Below the pieces are notes generated by a model. That model worked only from the letters and a program-made list of their open reading frames with translations, did no database searches and was not told the DNA's origin. From Methylobacterium tardum (GTDB lineage Bacteria; Pseudomonadota; Alphaproteobacteria; Rhizobiales; Beijerinckiaceae), in the NCBI RefSeq assembly GCF_023546765.1, contig NZ_CP097484.1, positions 6,382,001 through 6,446,000 of the forward strand: DNA of 64,000 nt. The letters run 5' to 3'. Position numbers and translations under genes: made by a program. Below, piece after piece: positions 35,309 through 45,452 of the stretch (position 1 is its first letter; each line of letters opens with the position of its first letter).

Positions 35309-35401
35309 TTCGCGTTTCAGGTTGTCCGGCACCGGACATCCCGGCCATAAGCCCGGCAGCGGTCTCGCCTGCACGAGGACCGGCAAACGGAGAGGACACC
35401 C

Positions 35402-36055
35402 ATGGCATCGCTCTATTCCGACGCGCACCGGGCGCTGCAGGAGGAGTTCGGCACCACCAAGCTCGCCGTGCGTCTTGACGAGGATTGGGTCCACGAGAGC
35501 ATCCAGCCGGAGGAGGGCGCCTTCATCGGCTCCCGCGACATGTTCTTCCTCTCGACCGTTGATCCCGACGGCATGCCGACCGTCTCCTACAAGGGCGGCC
35601 CCATGGGTTTCGTGAAGGTGCTCGACGCCAGCACGCTGGTGTTCCCGGGCTTCGACGGCAACGGCATGTTCTACTCGATGGGCAACATCGAGGGTCAGGC
35701 CAAGGTCGGTCTGCTGTTCATCGACTTCGAGACGCCGCACCGCATCCGCGTTCAGGGCCACGCCACGCTGCTGCGCGACGACGCGCTGATGGCTGAGTAC
35801 ACCGAGGCCAAGTACCTCGTGAAGGTCGCGGTGACGAAGATCTGGGTCAATTGCCCGCGCTACATCCACAAGTACAAGAAGCTCGAGCAGAACAAGTACG
35901 TCCCAAGACCCGGTCGCGAGACGCCGCTCGCCGCGTGGAAGCGTCTCGACCTTGCGGGCGATGTCATCAGTGATGCCGACAAGGCGCGGGTTGCCCAGGA
36001 AGGCAAGCTGGACGTGTCCGAGTACGAGGCGCTGGTCGCACGCGGCGAAGCCTGA
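35402..36055 (+). CDS. Pyridoxamine 5'-phosphate oxidase-like flavoprotein
   Basis: 217 residues of the PPOX split-barrel FMN-binding class. Recognisable: FIGSRDMFFLSTVDPDGMPTVSYKGG (about 40-65), the barrel strand LVFPGFDGNGMFYSMGNI, and KVGLLFIDFETPHRIRVQGHATLL. It resembles the subgroup that oxidises or reduces small molecules rather than PdxH itself. Single gene bounded by hairpins on both sides. Confidence 0.85.
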   Translation: MASLYSDAHRALQEEFGTTKLAVRLDEDWVHESIQPEEGAFIGSRDMFFLSTVDPDGMPTVSYKGGPMGFVKVLDASTLVFPGFDGNGMFYSMGNIEGQAKVGLLFIDFETPHRIRVQGHATLLRDDALMAEYTEAKYLVKVAVTKIWVNCPRYIHKYKKLEQNKYVPRPGRETPLAAWKRLDLAGDVISDADKARVAQEGKLDVSEYEALVARGEA

Positions 36056-36064
36056 GGGAAAGCT

Positions 36065-36095
36065 GCCGGCCGCCGGATCCCACCGGGCGGCCGGC
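36065..36095 (+). terminator. Hairpin after the PPOX gene
   Basis: Perfect 10-bp inverted repeat GCCGGCCGCC / GGCGGCCGGC with an 11-base loop, nine bases after the stop. No T-run directly behind it. The following 200 bases are unusually AT-rich and hold the promoter region of the chemoreceptor gene. Confidence 0.5.
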
Positions 36096-36301
36096 GAACT
36101 CGCTTCTTCGGCCGTTTTCAAAAAATTTGCTTTGAATTAGTCGATCATGTAGCCCTCATCGGCAGTAAACTTGCAGTTTATATTGTGTAATTGATCTGTG
36201 GCTATGCATTGTGTTCGTAGCGTTGACGGCGGCAAACGGGTTAGATAGCGTAGAAATGACCGGCGAAAGCCTCATAATCTACGTGCGGACGCTTATCCGA
36301 A

Positions 36302-38377
36302 ATGTTCTCGCTTCCGCTCCGCGTCGCAATCATATGCAGTGTCTTGATCGCCGCGATTTTTGCGGCCGGAACAACGTTCCTGATCCGCCGGATAAACTCT
36401 GCTTTTGAGGAACAGACGGCAAGGATCCAGTCGGAAACGCTGTCGAGTGAGGCGCGCGACGTCCGGCTTCGTCTCTCTGCCGCAGCCAAGACCGCCGAGA
36501 GCCTCGCGGTTGCAGCGTCGGCCCTGCGCGCCGGCGGGATCCGGGATCGGGCGGTCTACGATGCGACGCTGCGCGAGCTGCTGCGCGCCAACCCCGACCT
36601 GATCGCGACCTGGACGGGCTGGGAGCCGAATGCCCTGGATGGGCGGGACCGCGAGTTCGCCGGCACGGCATCCTCGGACGCGAGCGGCCGCTTCATGCCG
36701 TACTGGAACCGCGGCAGCGGCACGATCAAGCGGGAGGTTCTCACCGGCTACGAGACCGAGCCGGACGGCGCCTATTACCTTCAGCCCAAGAAGCTCAACC
36801 GTCTGGTGGCCATCGAGCCCTACATCTACCCGGTCGCCGGGAAGGACATCGTCATGATGTCGTTCGGCGCGCCGATCAGCGTGGACGGCGCATATCTCGG
36901 CACGGCCGGCGTCGACATCGACCTCGGATCCCTGAACCGGGCGCTCGGAGCGGTGAAGCCGTTCGGAACCGGCTACCTGGCCGTCGTCTCGGCGAGCGGG
37001 ACGACCGTGGCGCACCCGACCGGCGAAGCCGCCGGGAAGCCGCTGCAGACCTTCGACGCCTCCGCCGCCGCCGTCGCCAAGCAGGCGATCGCGGCGGGCG
37101 CGAATGTGGTCGCCGATGCGCCCGGCCCGGATGGCGCGCCGTGGCGCTACATGGCGCAGCATATCCAGGCCGGCGAGACGCCCGATCGATGGGCCATCGT
37201 GGTCGCGGTGCCGGTCGCGACCCTGACGTCCGCGGAGGATCGGGCCCGCGCGATGTTGATCGGTATCTCGGTCCTCTGCGTGCTGATCGGGTGCGCGGCC
37301 TTCCTCGGCGTGCTGCACCGCCTCGTCGGGACGCCGATCCGCAGCCTCGGCAGAACGATCGGCGACATGGCGGCGGGGAACTACGAGGCGCGCGTACCCG
37401 AGGCGCGGCGCCGCGATGAGGTCGGGCTCGTCGGACGCGCCGTCCTGAGCCTGCGCGACGCGCTCCGCGCCCAGGCCGACGCCGACGCCCGGAACCGCGC
37501 GGCCGCCCTGGCCCAGACCGAGGAGGAACGCCGGCGTGCGACCGCCGAGCTGGCGGACGCGTTCGAACACGCGGTCGGCGGCATCGTCGGCTCGGTCACG
37601 GCGGCGGCCACCGAGTTGCAGGCCACGGCGCGCGGCTTGGCCGATACGGCCTCGGAGACCGCCAGCCAGTCGACCACCGTCGCGGCCGGAGCCGAGGAGG
37701 CGGCCTCCAACGTCCGCGCCGCAGCCTCGGCGGCCGAGGAACTCGGCAGCTCCGTGCAGGAGATCGGACGGCAAGTTCAGGGATCCGCGCGGCTCGCGCA
37801 GGCTGCGGCCGACGAGGCGGCCCAGACGGTCAGGCTGGTGGAGGATCTGAACGCGGCGGTGATCAAGATCGGCGACGTGGTGGCCCTGATTCATGGAATC
37901 GCCGGCCAGACCAATTTGCTGGCCCTCAACGCCACCATCGACGCGGCCCGGGCCGGGGAGGCCGGAAGAGGCTTCGCGGTGGTGGCCGCCGAGGTCAAGG
38001 AACTGGCTGGCCAGACCGCGAAGGCCACCGAAGAGATCTCGGGCCACATCGCCCGCGTTCAGGCCTCCACCGGCTAGGCCGTGTCGGCGATCGGCAGCAT
38101 CACGGGGCGCGTCGGTGAGATCAGCGGGGTGGCGACAACGATCGCTGCCGCGGTGCAGGAACAGGACGCTGCGACCCAGGAGATCGTGCGCAACGTGACC
38201 CAGGCCGCCGCCGGCACGGGCGAGGTGACGACCAACATCTCCCGGGTGGCCGGCGCTGCCGACATGACCGGCGCGGCCGCCAATCAGGTGCTGGCTTCGT
38301 CCTCCGACCTGTCCCGGCAATCCGAGCACCTGAGTGCCGAGGTGAGCCGTTTTCTCGGCACGGTGCGCGCGGCCTGA
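36302..38377 (+). pseudogene. Methyl-accepting chemotaxis protein with an in-frame stop
   Basis: Chemoreceptor of about 691 residues if read through. TM1 is at 8-30. A periplasmic double-Cache-type sensor follows at ~40-310 ([18 protein letters not shown] ... [16 protein letters not shown]), then TM2 near 320-340, HAMP, and the signalling domain with hairpin tip [36 protein letters not shown] at 38075-38077 falls in the C-terminal helix; the same frame continues AVSAIGSITGRVGEIS to 38377. GAG to TAG is the simplest change. The product lacking ~100 residues might still signal poorly. Confidence 0.85.
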
Positions 38378-38389
38378 AGGAGCGGGCTG

Positions 38390-39186
38390 CTACCCCGGTT
38401 TGCGTGCCACGATGAACACCCGCGGGAAGGCGAGAAGGCGCCGGCCGTCGCTCCGGAGCAAATAGCCTTCTGCGATGGCGCGCTCATAGGCGGCCAGGAA
38501 GCGGGGCTTTTGATCTGTGTCGAGCGGATCGAGGAAGGGCCGGAGGCCGGTCGCGCTGACCCACTCGACGATGGCGGCGGCATCCGCCATGCGGTGGTGG
38601 TAGGTCGTGCGCCAGACGTCGACCTCGGCAGCGTGGGGGGCCAGCAGATCGTAATAGGCGGTCGGCTCCAGCATCCGGCCGAGGCGGCCGGCCACGGCCG
38701 GATCGCCGATGGCCGCTGACCATGGGCCCGCGCCGGCGACCTCGCGCATCAGCCGGTGCGAGGGCTCTGCGAGGTTGTCGGGCATCTGCACGGCCAGCAC
38801 ACCGCCCGGAGCGAGGAGGCCGAACAGCTGCGGCAGCAGGGTCGCGTGGTCGGGCAACCATTGCAGGACGGCGTTGGCGAAGATCAGGTCCGGCGCGCGC
38901 TCGGGCATCCAGGTCGCGGCATCAGCCAGCGCGAAGGCGAGATCGGGGAGCCGGGCGCGGGCGCTCTGGCGCGGGCGCTCTCCAGCATGGCCGGCGAGGT
39001 GTCGAGGCCGATCACCTCCGCGTCGGGGTAGCGCGCCGCGATCAGTGCTGTGGAATTGCCGGGGCCGCAGCCGAGATCGACGGCCAGAACCGGTGCGTCG
39101 AGGGGTACGCGGGCGAGGAGTTCGGCCGCCGGTCGCGTCCGCTCGTCCTCGAAGCGGGTGTAGAGGGCGGGGTTCCAATCAGCCAT
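38390..39186 (-). pseudogene. tam: Trans-aconitate 2-methyltransferase, broken by a 14-bp duplication
   Basis: SAM-dependent methyltransferase that detoxifies trans-aconitate. ATG 39186 gives [23 protein letters not shown] and the AdoMet site [14 protein letters not shown]. The frame breaks at MLESARA. The rest ([14 protein letters not shown] ... FVVARKPG-like end at 38390) is in another frame. The break is a perfect 14-bp tandem duplication at 38954-38981. Removing one copy gives [19 protein letters not shown] with no other change, about 260 residues. Convergent with the chemoreceptor gene. Confidence 0.85.
38954..38981. repeat. Tandem 14-bp duplication inside tam
   Basis: Two exact adjacent copies of GGCGCGGGCGCTCT. 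Removing one restores the tam reading frame, so the duplication is the disabling event. Slippage or a short misaligned repair event would produce it. Confidence 0.9.
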
Positions 39187-39209
39187 CTGAACCCTCCGGT
39201 GTGTCCGCC

Positions 39210-39911
39210 TCAGCAGCCGAGCTGGTCGGCGAGATCCGCCAGGTCCCGTGCCGCGTGGGTGACCGGCACCGTCGGCGCGGTCTCGCCGCCGGCCGGACCG
39301 TGTTCGTGCGGGCGGGCGATGTGGGCGGTCGACAAGCCGTGGCTCGCCGCCGCCGCGAGGTCGTTGGAATGAGCGGCGACCATCATGGTCTCCCCGGCCG
39401 CAAAGCCGAAGGCCGCGACAGCATCGCGGTAGAGCGCCGGCTTCGGCTTGTAGTCGCGGGAATAGCCGGCCCCGAGAATGGCGTCGAAGATCAGGCCGTT
39501 TCGGCGGGCGAGATCGGCCATCAGCCGGACATGACCGTTGGAGTTCGGCGCCAGGAGGTGCTTCTCCCGCAGCCGCCGCAGCGCGTCCGGCACCTCGGGC
39601 CACGCGTCGAGCCGGTGCCAGGCCTGGATCAGCTCCCGTTGCACGGCCTCGGAGACGCCCGTGATGCCGAACTGCGCCAGCACGTCGGGCAGCGACTCGG
39701 CCTGGAGCGTGTCGAGGTCGACGAAGGGTCGAGCGCCGGAGCGCACCGTCTCCATCGACGGGTTGTAGCGCGCCCGCCACGCGTCCGCGAAGGCGCCGGC
39801 ATCGAGGTTCGGCGCGACGGGCGCCAGCAGCCGCGCCGCCTCGCGGGCGACTCCGGAGCGCCAGTCGACCAGCGTCCCGAAGACGTCGAAGACCAGCGCC
39901 CGGACGGTCAC
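39210..39911 (-). CDS. Type II haloacid dehalogenase (HAD superfamily)
   Basis: 233 residues. HAD motif I is [13 protein letters not shown] with the nucleophilic Asp near 9. Motif II region is LAPNSNGH. Motif III Lys is in [17 protein letters not shown]. Motif IV is [13 protein letters not shown]. The cap and N-S-N-G-H / S-x-x-x-D-L patterns match L-2-haloacid dehalogenases, although many members act on other substrates. GTG start overlaps the trpS stop (GTGA). Confidence 0.85.
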   Translation of the reverse strand: MTVRALVFDVFGTLVDWRSGVAREAARLLAPVAPNLDAGAFADAWRARYNPSMETVRSGARPFVDLDTLQAESLPDVLAQFGITGVSEAVQRELIQAWHRLDAWPEVPDALRRLREKHLLAPNSNGHVRLMADLARRNGLIFDAILGAGYSRDYKPKPALYRDAVAAFGFAAGETMMVAAHSNDLAAAASHGLSTAHIARPHEHGPAGGETAPTVPVTHAARDLADLADQLGC

Positions 39912-40972
39912 CGCACCGCCTGGAGGCTGGGACCGCGCCGGACGAAGCCGACGATGTCCTTGACCGCGTCGAGGGTCTGCGCCGCGATGGTCTCGGCCCG
40001 GGCGCCGCCGTCGGCCAGCACGGCGTCGATATGGCCAGGATCGGCGGTGAGGCGGCGCATCTCCCCGGCGATCGGCGCGAGGCTCGTCACCGCGAGGTCG
40101 GCGAGCGCCGGCTTGAAGGTCGAGAACTGCGCCCCGCCGAAATCGCGCAGCACGTCCTCCCGGGTGATGCCGGCCAGTGCCGCATAGATCCCCACGAGGT
40201 TGTCGGCTTCCGGTCGCTCCTTCAGGCCCGCCACCTCGGAGGGCAGGGGTTCAGGGTCGGTCTTGGCCCGGCGGATCTTCTGGGCAATGGCGTCCGCGTC
40301 GTCCGTGAGGTTGATGCGGGCGTTGTCGGACGGGTCCGACTTCGACATCTTCTTGGTGCCGTCACGCAGCGACATGACCCGGGCGGCCGGGCCGCCGATC
40401 AGCGGCTCGGTGATCGGGAAGAACGCGTCGCCGTGGCCGTGCGCCGTGATCGATCCCGAGAAATCGGTGTTGAACTTCTGGGCGATGTCCCGGGTCAGCT
40501 CCAAGTGCTGCTTCTGGTCCTCGCCGACGGGCACGTGCGTCGCCCGGTAGGCCAGGATGTCGGCGGCCATCAGCACCGGGTAGTCGTACAGGCCGATCGA
40601 GGCGTTCTCCCGGTCCTTGCCGGCCTTCTCCTTGAACTGGGTCATGCGGTTCAGCCAGCCGAGGCGGGCGACGCAGTTGAACACCCAGGCGAGCTCGGCG
40701 TGCTGCGGCACCTGGCTCTGGTTGAACACGATCGAGCGCTTGGGATCGATGCCGGCGGCGAGAAAGGCGGCCGTGACCTCGCGGATCTGGCCGCGCAGCG
40801 CCTCGGGATCCTGCCAGACGGTGATCGCGTGCAGGTCGACCACGCAGTAGAGGCACTGCGCGTCGCGTTCCTGCATCTCCACGAAGCGCTTCACCGCCCC
40901 AAGGTAATTGCCGAGGTGCAGGTTGCCGGTGGGCTGGACGCCCGAGAAGACCAATTCGGTGAACGCGGCCAT
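39908..40972 (-). CDS. trpS: Tryptophanyl-tRNA synthetase
   Basis: 354 residues, class Ic aaRS. ATP-binding motifs [11 protein letters not shown] (HIGH type, near 16) and [10 protein letters not shown] (KMSKS, near 205) are present. The Trp pocket region includes [36 protein letters not shown]. First gene of a two-gene unit with the HAD phosphatase-like gene. Confidence 0.97.
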   Translation of the reverse strand: MAAFTELVFSGVQPTGNLHLGNYLGAVKRFVEMQERDAQCLYCVVDLHAITVWQDPEALRGQIREVTAAFLAAGIDPKRSIVFNQSQVPQHAELAWVFNCVARLGWLNRMTQFKEKAGKDRENASIGLYDYPVLMAADILAYRATHVPVGEDQKQHLELTRDIAQKFNTDFSGSITAHGHGDAFFPITEPLIGGPAARVMSLRDGTKKMSKSDPSDNARINLTDDADAIAQKIRRAKTDPEPLPSEVAGLKERPEADNLVGIYAALAGITREDVLRDFGGAQFSTFKPALADLAVTSLAPIAGEMRRLTADPGHIDAVLADGGARAETIAAQTLDAVKDIVGFVRRGPSLQAVR

Positions 40973-41065
40973 CGGCGCCGATCCTGAGCAAAGTAAGGCC
41001 GGGGCTCAGCGCCGTCCGGGCGCGGGGTTACTCGCACCCGTAGGCCGGACCGGTCAAGGATTCGC

Positions 41066-41827
41066 TCAGGGCTCCCGCGTGGGCCGCTTCGCGCTCGGGC
41101 AGAGATCGACCAAGACGCAGCGTCCGCAGGCCGGGCGATGATGGTGGCAGACCTGCTGGCCATGGAGCATCAGGATCTCGTGATTGTCGTAGAGGTCCTG
41201 GGCGCTCCAGTCGGCAGGGAGCTGCGCCCGCAAGATCGGGTGCGACGGGCCGACATCGACGGTCTTGCCGATCAGCCCGAGGCGCTGGGCGACCCGGTGA
41301 TGGTGGCTGTCCACCGGCAGGGCCGGCATCCGCAGGGTGGAGAAGGACAGGACCGCCGCGCTGGTCTTCGGCCCGACGCCCGGGATCGCCTGCAGCCACG
41401 CCCGCGCGGCCTCGACTTCCATGTCGGCCAGGAAGGCGAGGTCGAGGCTGCCGCACCGGTCGCGCAGCGCCCGGAGCACGTCGCGGATGCGCGGCGCCTT
41501 CAGCTCCGGCCAGGTCACACCCGCGATGGCGGCCTCGATCTCCGGTACGTCCGCGTCGATCACCGCCTCCCAGTCGGGGAAGCGCGCCCGCAGCGCCTTG
41601 AAGGCCCGGCCGGATTCGGCGTTGCGCGTCCGATGCGACAGGAGCGAGGAGACGAGTTCGCTGACCGGATCGAGGCTGTGGAAGTACGGGATCGGGCAGC
41701 CGTAGACCGGGCAGAGGCGCGCGTGGATGACGAGCGCCTTCTCGGCGAGCGAGGGATCCGTGACGGCGGGGGCCGCCTTGCGGCGCGGACGCGGGACAGT
41801 CGCGGATCTGATGTCGGCGGCGGGCAT
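41066..41827 (-). CDS. Endonuclease III-like DNA glycosylase
   Basis: 253 residues from ATG 41827 (PAADIRSATVPRPRRK); the frame is open upstream but not protein-like. Helix-hairpin-helix LQAIPGVGPKTSAAVLSF is followed by the catalytic Asp in VDSHHHRVAQRLGL. A [4Fe-4S] cluster motif C-x6-C-x2-C-x5-C (CHHHRPACGRCVLVDLC) is near the end. The catalytic Lys of the bifunctional class, normally inside the HhH as G-V-G-x-K-T, is present (VGPKT). It differs from canonical Nth in its N-terminal extension and Pro-rich entry, so it is probably an Nth paralogue. Confidence 0.85.
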   Translation of the reverse strand: MPAADIRSATVPRPRRKAAPAVTDPSLAEKALVIHARLCPVYGCPIPYFHSLDPVSELVSSLLSHRTRNAESGRAFKALRARFPDWEAVIDADVPEIEAAIAGVTWPELKAPRIRDVLRALRDRCGSLDLAFLADMEVEAARAWLQAIPGVGPKTSAAVLSFSTLRMPALPVDSHHHRVAQRLGLIGKTVDVGPSHPILRAQLPADWSAQDLYDNHEILMLHGQQVCHHHRPACGRCVLVDLCPSAKRPTREP

Positions 41828-42071
41828 GTCGGGCGAATCCGCGAGCCGATGCCCCTGTTCCTGCCGTGGCGGGGTAGCGGCGATCTGTCCGCCTCGTCGG
41901 GTTCGCACGCCGGAGAGGCTTCGCCGCTCGCGCGTCTCAGGCGGAAAGCGCGGCCACCGACAGCGTGTGACCTTCCCCCTCTCCTGCATGAGAGAGGGGA
42001 CCCGCGCTCAATCCCGAAGCGGTCGTCGCAGTCGGGTGCGGCGCCGCAGACCGGCGCCGGATGGCGGCCGC

Positions 42072-42815
42072 CTATTTCACCAGGGCGTAGATGTTCACGT
42101 CGAGGTTGTCGTCGGTGCTGTCCTTGAGGTCGGTGGCGTATTCCTCGACGAACCGGTCCTGCACGACGATGTCCTTGGCATCGAGATAGGCGGTCAGCGT
42201 CTCGTAGGTACTGTCGATCGACTCGTACGATCCCTTGTGGGCGAAGCGCAGCGCCTTGCCGGAGGGCGTGGTGCCGAAGCGCAGCCCGTCGGTCTCGGCC
42301 GGTGCCGGGTTGGGGGCGGACGCCACCGGGATCATCGCCTCGAACTCGAAGCCGTCATCGTCGGTGCGGGTGAAGACCGCCAGCGGCCGGCCGGCCGGCG
42401 CGACGCCGATCTTGGCGAGGTCGGCCTCGATCCGCGCGAAGGCCTGTTTGAGGTTCGGAACCGCCTCTTCCCACTTGGTCTTGCCGGACAGGATCGCGGC
42501 CGGCTTGGCGGGCAGGGTGACCTCGTCGACGTCGCCGGGCTCGCCGGCCTTCTCGAGGAGCGTCGGCCGCGCGGGCGTTCCCACGGCGGACTGGCCCGCG
42601 GGCGGAGGCGCCACCGATTGTTGGGGCGCCGGGGCCGGGCTCTTGCCCGGGTCGGGCACCGGGTTCGGCGCCGTCGTCGTCGGCAGCGGATTCGTCTGGG
42701 CCGGCGCGGGCGCCGTGGATGGCGGGGGTGCGGGCTGCTGTTGGGCGACGATCGGGCCGCCGGACGCGAGCACGAGAGCAGCCGAGAGGGCGACGAGCGG
42801 ACGAAGGCGGATCAC
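42072..42815 (-). CDS. Exported protein with GyrI-like effector-binding domain
   Basis: 247 residues from a GTG at 42815. Signal peptide (LRPLVALSAALVLASGGPIVAQ), then a Pro/Ala-rich linker (~25-85). The C-terminal ~155 residues have the GyrI/AraC-effector pattern: GRPLAVFTRTDDDGFEFEAMIPV, GKALRFAHKGSYESIDSTYETL, and DRFVEEYATDLKDSTDDNLDVNIYALVK. Exported members of this family are common in Hyphomicrobiales; ligand unknown. Divergent from dapF. Confidence 0.8.
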   Translation of the reverse strand: MIRLRPLVALSAALVLASGGPIVAQQQPAPPPSTAPAPAQTNPLPTTTAPNPVPDPGKSPAPAPQQSVAPPPAGQSAVGTPARPTLLEKAGEPGDVDEVTLPAKPAAILSGKTKWEEAVPNLKQAFARIEADLAKIGVAPAGRPLAVFTRTDDDGFEFEAMIPVASAPNPAPAETDGLRFGTTPSGKALRFAHKGSYESIDSTYETLTAYLDAKDIVVQDRFVEEYATDLKDSTDDNLDVNIYALVK

Positions 42816-43012
42816 GGTGGGCGCTCCGGTCGAGGCCAGCGGATGATCGCGCGGGCTCCCGGCGCATAACCTAATGGCGAACGGGACGGCCCGCGAGACC
42901 GCCGCGGACGAGAGCTGCAGGTGCGGCGCATCTGCCACGCTGCGCGTTCCCCTCGCGCTCGGGGACCGCTTTTGCCATATAGCCCGCCACCTCCCTCTCG
43001 TTGCGGGACCGC

Positions 43013-43900
43013 ATGAGCGCACTCGCCCACAGACGCTTCCTGAAGATGCACGGCGCCGGCAACGCGATCGTGGTGCTGGACCTGCGCGGGTCCTCGGTGA
43101 CGGTGCGGCCCGAGGAAGCGCGGGCGATCGCGCAGGATCCGGGGTCGAGCTTCGACCAGCTGATGGTGCTGCACGATCCCGTGAGCCGGGGCACCGATGC
43201 GTTCATGCGGATCTACAACACCGACGGCTCGGAATCGGGCGCTTGCGGCAACGGCACGCGCTGTGTCGCCTACGCGATGCTCGACGACCCGGCCATGGCC
43301 CGGCCCGCCGAGGGCGGTCGGCTGACCCTTGAGACGGCGGCCGGTCTTCTCGGCGTGCGCCGCGTCTCCGAGCGCGCCTTCACGGTTGATATGGGTCGGC
43401 CGCGGCTCGCCTGGGACGAGATCCCCCTGTCCGAGCCGTTCCCCGACACCCGCCGGATCGAGCTGCAGATCGGCCCGATCGACGATCCGATCCTGCATTC
43501 GCCGGGTGCCGTGAACATGGGCAACCCGCACGCTGTGTTCTTCGTGGAGCAGGATCCGGACAGCTTCGACCTCGCCCGGATCGGCCCGATGCTGGAGAAC
43601 CACCCGCTGTTTCCGGAGCGCGCCAACATCTCGGTGGCGCAGGTCACGGGCCGCGAGACGATCAAGCTCCGCGTCTGGGAGCGGGGGGCCGGGCTGACGC
43701 TCGCCTGCGGCACGGCCGCCTGCGCCACCGTCGTGGCCGCCTCGCGGCTCCGCATGATCGGCCGGCAGGCGCATGTCGCGCTGCCGGGCGGCGAATTGTT
43801 CGTCGAATGGCGCGCCGACGACCACGTCCTGATGACCGGCCCGGTCGCGCTCGTCGCCGAGGGCACCCTGGCGCCGGAGCTGTTCGACAGCGCGGCCTGA
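43013..43900 (+). CDS. dapF: Diaminopimelate epimerase
   Basis: 295 residues. It interconverts LL- and meso-DAP for lysine and peptidoglycan. Both catalytic Cys are visible: [10 protein letters not shown] (near 80) and [14 protein letters not shown] (near 235), with the N-terminal [13 protein letters not shown] and the GNPHAVFFV loop. The stop overlaps the mtaB ATG (TGATG). Confidence 0.96.
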   Translation: MSALAHRRFLKMHGAGNAIVVLDLRGSSVTVRPEEARAIAQDPGSSFDQLMVLHDPVSRGTDAFMRIYNTDGSESGACGNGTRCVAYAMLDDPAMARPAEGGRLTLETAAGLLGVRRVSERAFTVDMGRPRLAWDEIPLSEPFPDTRRIELQIGPIDDPILHSPGAVNMGNPHAVFFVEQDPDSFDLARIGPMLENHPLFPERANISVAQVTGRETIKLRVWERGAGLTLACGTAACATVVAASRLRMIGRQAHVALPGGELFVEWRADDHVLMTGPVALVAEGTLAPELFDSAA

Positions 43901-45126
43901 TGACGGTCGAGACCCTGACCTTCGGCTGCCGCCTCAACACCGTCGAGTCCGAGGCCCTGCGGGCCCACGCGGCGGCGGACGGGCGAGACCGGGTGGTGGT
44001 GAACACTTGCGCGGTGACCACCGAGGCCGGGCGTCAGGCCCGGAAGGCGATCCGGCGCATCGCCCGGGAGCGGCCCGGGGCAGAAATCGTCGTCACCGGC
44101 TGCGGCGCCGAGGTCGAGACCGAGGCCTACGCGGCGATGCCCGAGGTGTCGCGCCTCGTCGGCAACAGCGAGAAGCTCCGCCCCGAGGGATGGACGGCGG
44201 CCGGCACGGGACCGGGTGCGGTGATGGCGGCGCGGACGGCCGAGCCGACGCGGATCGAGGCCATCGCCGGGCATACCCGCGCGTTCGTGCCGGTGCAGAA
44301 CGGTTGCGACCATCGCTGCACCTTCTGCGTCATCCCCTTCGGCCGTGGGAATTCCCGCTCCGTGCCGGCGGCCGACGTCATCGCGCAGATCGCGCGGATC
44401 GTGGACCATGGCGGCCGCGAGGTGGTGCTGACCGGGGTGGATCTCACGGCCTATGGCCGCGACCTTCCCGGGCCCCCGCTCAGCCTCGGTACCCTGGTCC
44501 GGCGGATCCTGCGCGCGGTGCCGGGCCTCGCGCGCCTGCGCCTGTCCTCCATCGATTCCGTGGAGGCGGACGCGGCGCTGCTCGCCGCCATTGCCGAGGA
44601 GGAGCGGCTGATGCCGCACCTGCACCTGTCATTGCAGGCCGGCGACGATCTCATCCTCAAGCGGATGAAGCGCCGGCATCTGCGCGCCGACGCGATCCGC
44701 TTCTGCGAGACGGTGCGGCGGCTCAGGCCCGACATGGTATTCGGCGCGGATCTGATCGCCGGCTTTCCCACCGAGACCGAGGCGCAGTTCGACCGCTCCG
44801 TCGATCTCGTGGCGGAATGCGGCCTGACGCACCTGCACGTCTTTCCGTATTCCCCCCGTCCCGGAACGCCCGCAGCGCGCATGCCGCCGGTGGCCGCAGA
44901 GGCGATCCGCGCACGGGCGGCGCGGCTGCGCGAGGCCGGAGTTGATGCCCTTCGGCGGCACCTCGACGCTCAGGTCGGCCGCCGCCTGACGGTTCTGGCG
45001 GAGCGCGGCGGCGTGGGGCGGAGCGCGGATTTCACCGCAGTGCGCCTCGCCGCGCCCGAAGCCGCGGGGACGTTCCACAACGTCGCCATCGCGGGGCACG
45101 ACGGTACGCGGCTCATCGCCGCCTAG
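43900..45126 (+). CDS. mtaB: tRNA t6A37 methylthiotransferase
   Basis: 408 residues, MiaB/MtaB radical-SAM family. It converts t6A37 to ms2t6A37 in tRNAs. The N-terminal UPF0004 domain carries three cluster Cys (TFGCRLN, NTCAVT, VTGCGAE). The radical SAM motif is CDHRCTFC near 131, and the C-terminal part is a TRAM-like domain. The short N-terminus and sequence fit MtaB better than MiaB. dapF-mtaB coupling is common in alphaproteobacteria. Confidence 0.92.
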   Translation: MTVETLTFGCRLNTVESEALRAHAAADGRDRVVVNTCAVTTEAGRQARKAIRRIARERPGAEIVVTGCGAEVETEAYAAMPEVSRLVGNSEKLRPEGWTAAGTGPGAVMAARTAEPTRIEAIAGHTRAFVPVQNGCDHRCTFCVIPFGRGNSRSVPAADVIAQIARIVDHGGREVVLTGVDLTAYGRDLPGPPLSLGTLVRRILRAVPGLARLRLSSIDSVEADAALLAAIAEEERLMPHLHLSLQAGDDLILKRMKRRHLRADAIRFCETVRRLRPDMVFGADLIAGFPTETEAQFDRSVDLVAECGLTHLHVFPYSPRPGTPAARMPPVAAEAIRARAARLREAGVDALRRHLDAQVGRRLTVLAERGGVGRSADFTAVRLAAPEAAGTFHNVAIAGHDGTRLIAA

Positions 45127-45163
45127 CGCGCGGCCTGGGCTTGAGTGAGTACGCAATCAACTT

Positions 45164-45292
45164 CGTCATTCCGGGTCCGCTCAGCGGAGCCCGGAATCCA
45201 GAGCCGCGGTGTCGTCAGGACGCTCCTCCATACCGCGATCACGCTGTGGTTCTGGGTTCCGGGCTCTCGCCTGCGGCGAGCCCCGGAACGAC
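45164..45292. repeat. Dispersed intergenic repeat, copy A
   Basis: About 129 bases with inverted ends (CGTCATTCCGGG ... CCCCGGAACGAC) and internal stem-loops at 45171-45194 and 45257-45288. It matches copy B at 50070-50210 in the opposite orientation, including CCGGAATCCAGA and GTTCTGGGTT. It fills most of the 326-base gene-free gap 45127-45452. The remainder includes CGTCCTCGCGAGCGGAGCGA, also repeat-like. Confidence 0.8.
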
Positions 45293-45452
45293 AGTGCCGA
45301 AGCGCAGGAGGGTTGCAGACGGAGGACCGAACCTGCCTATCGCGGCCCCAACCGTTCGTCCTCGCGAGCGGAGCGAAGCCATCCAGCGGCGCCATGTTCC
45401 CGCCGTCGCGCTGCCCGCGCTCACGGTGCTGCGCGCATGATGACGGTGAGGT

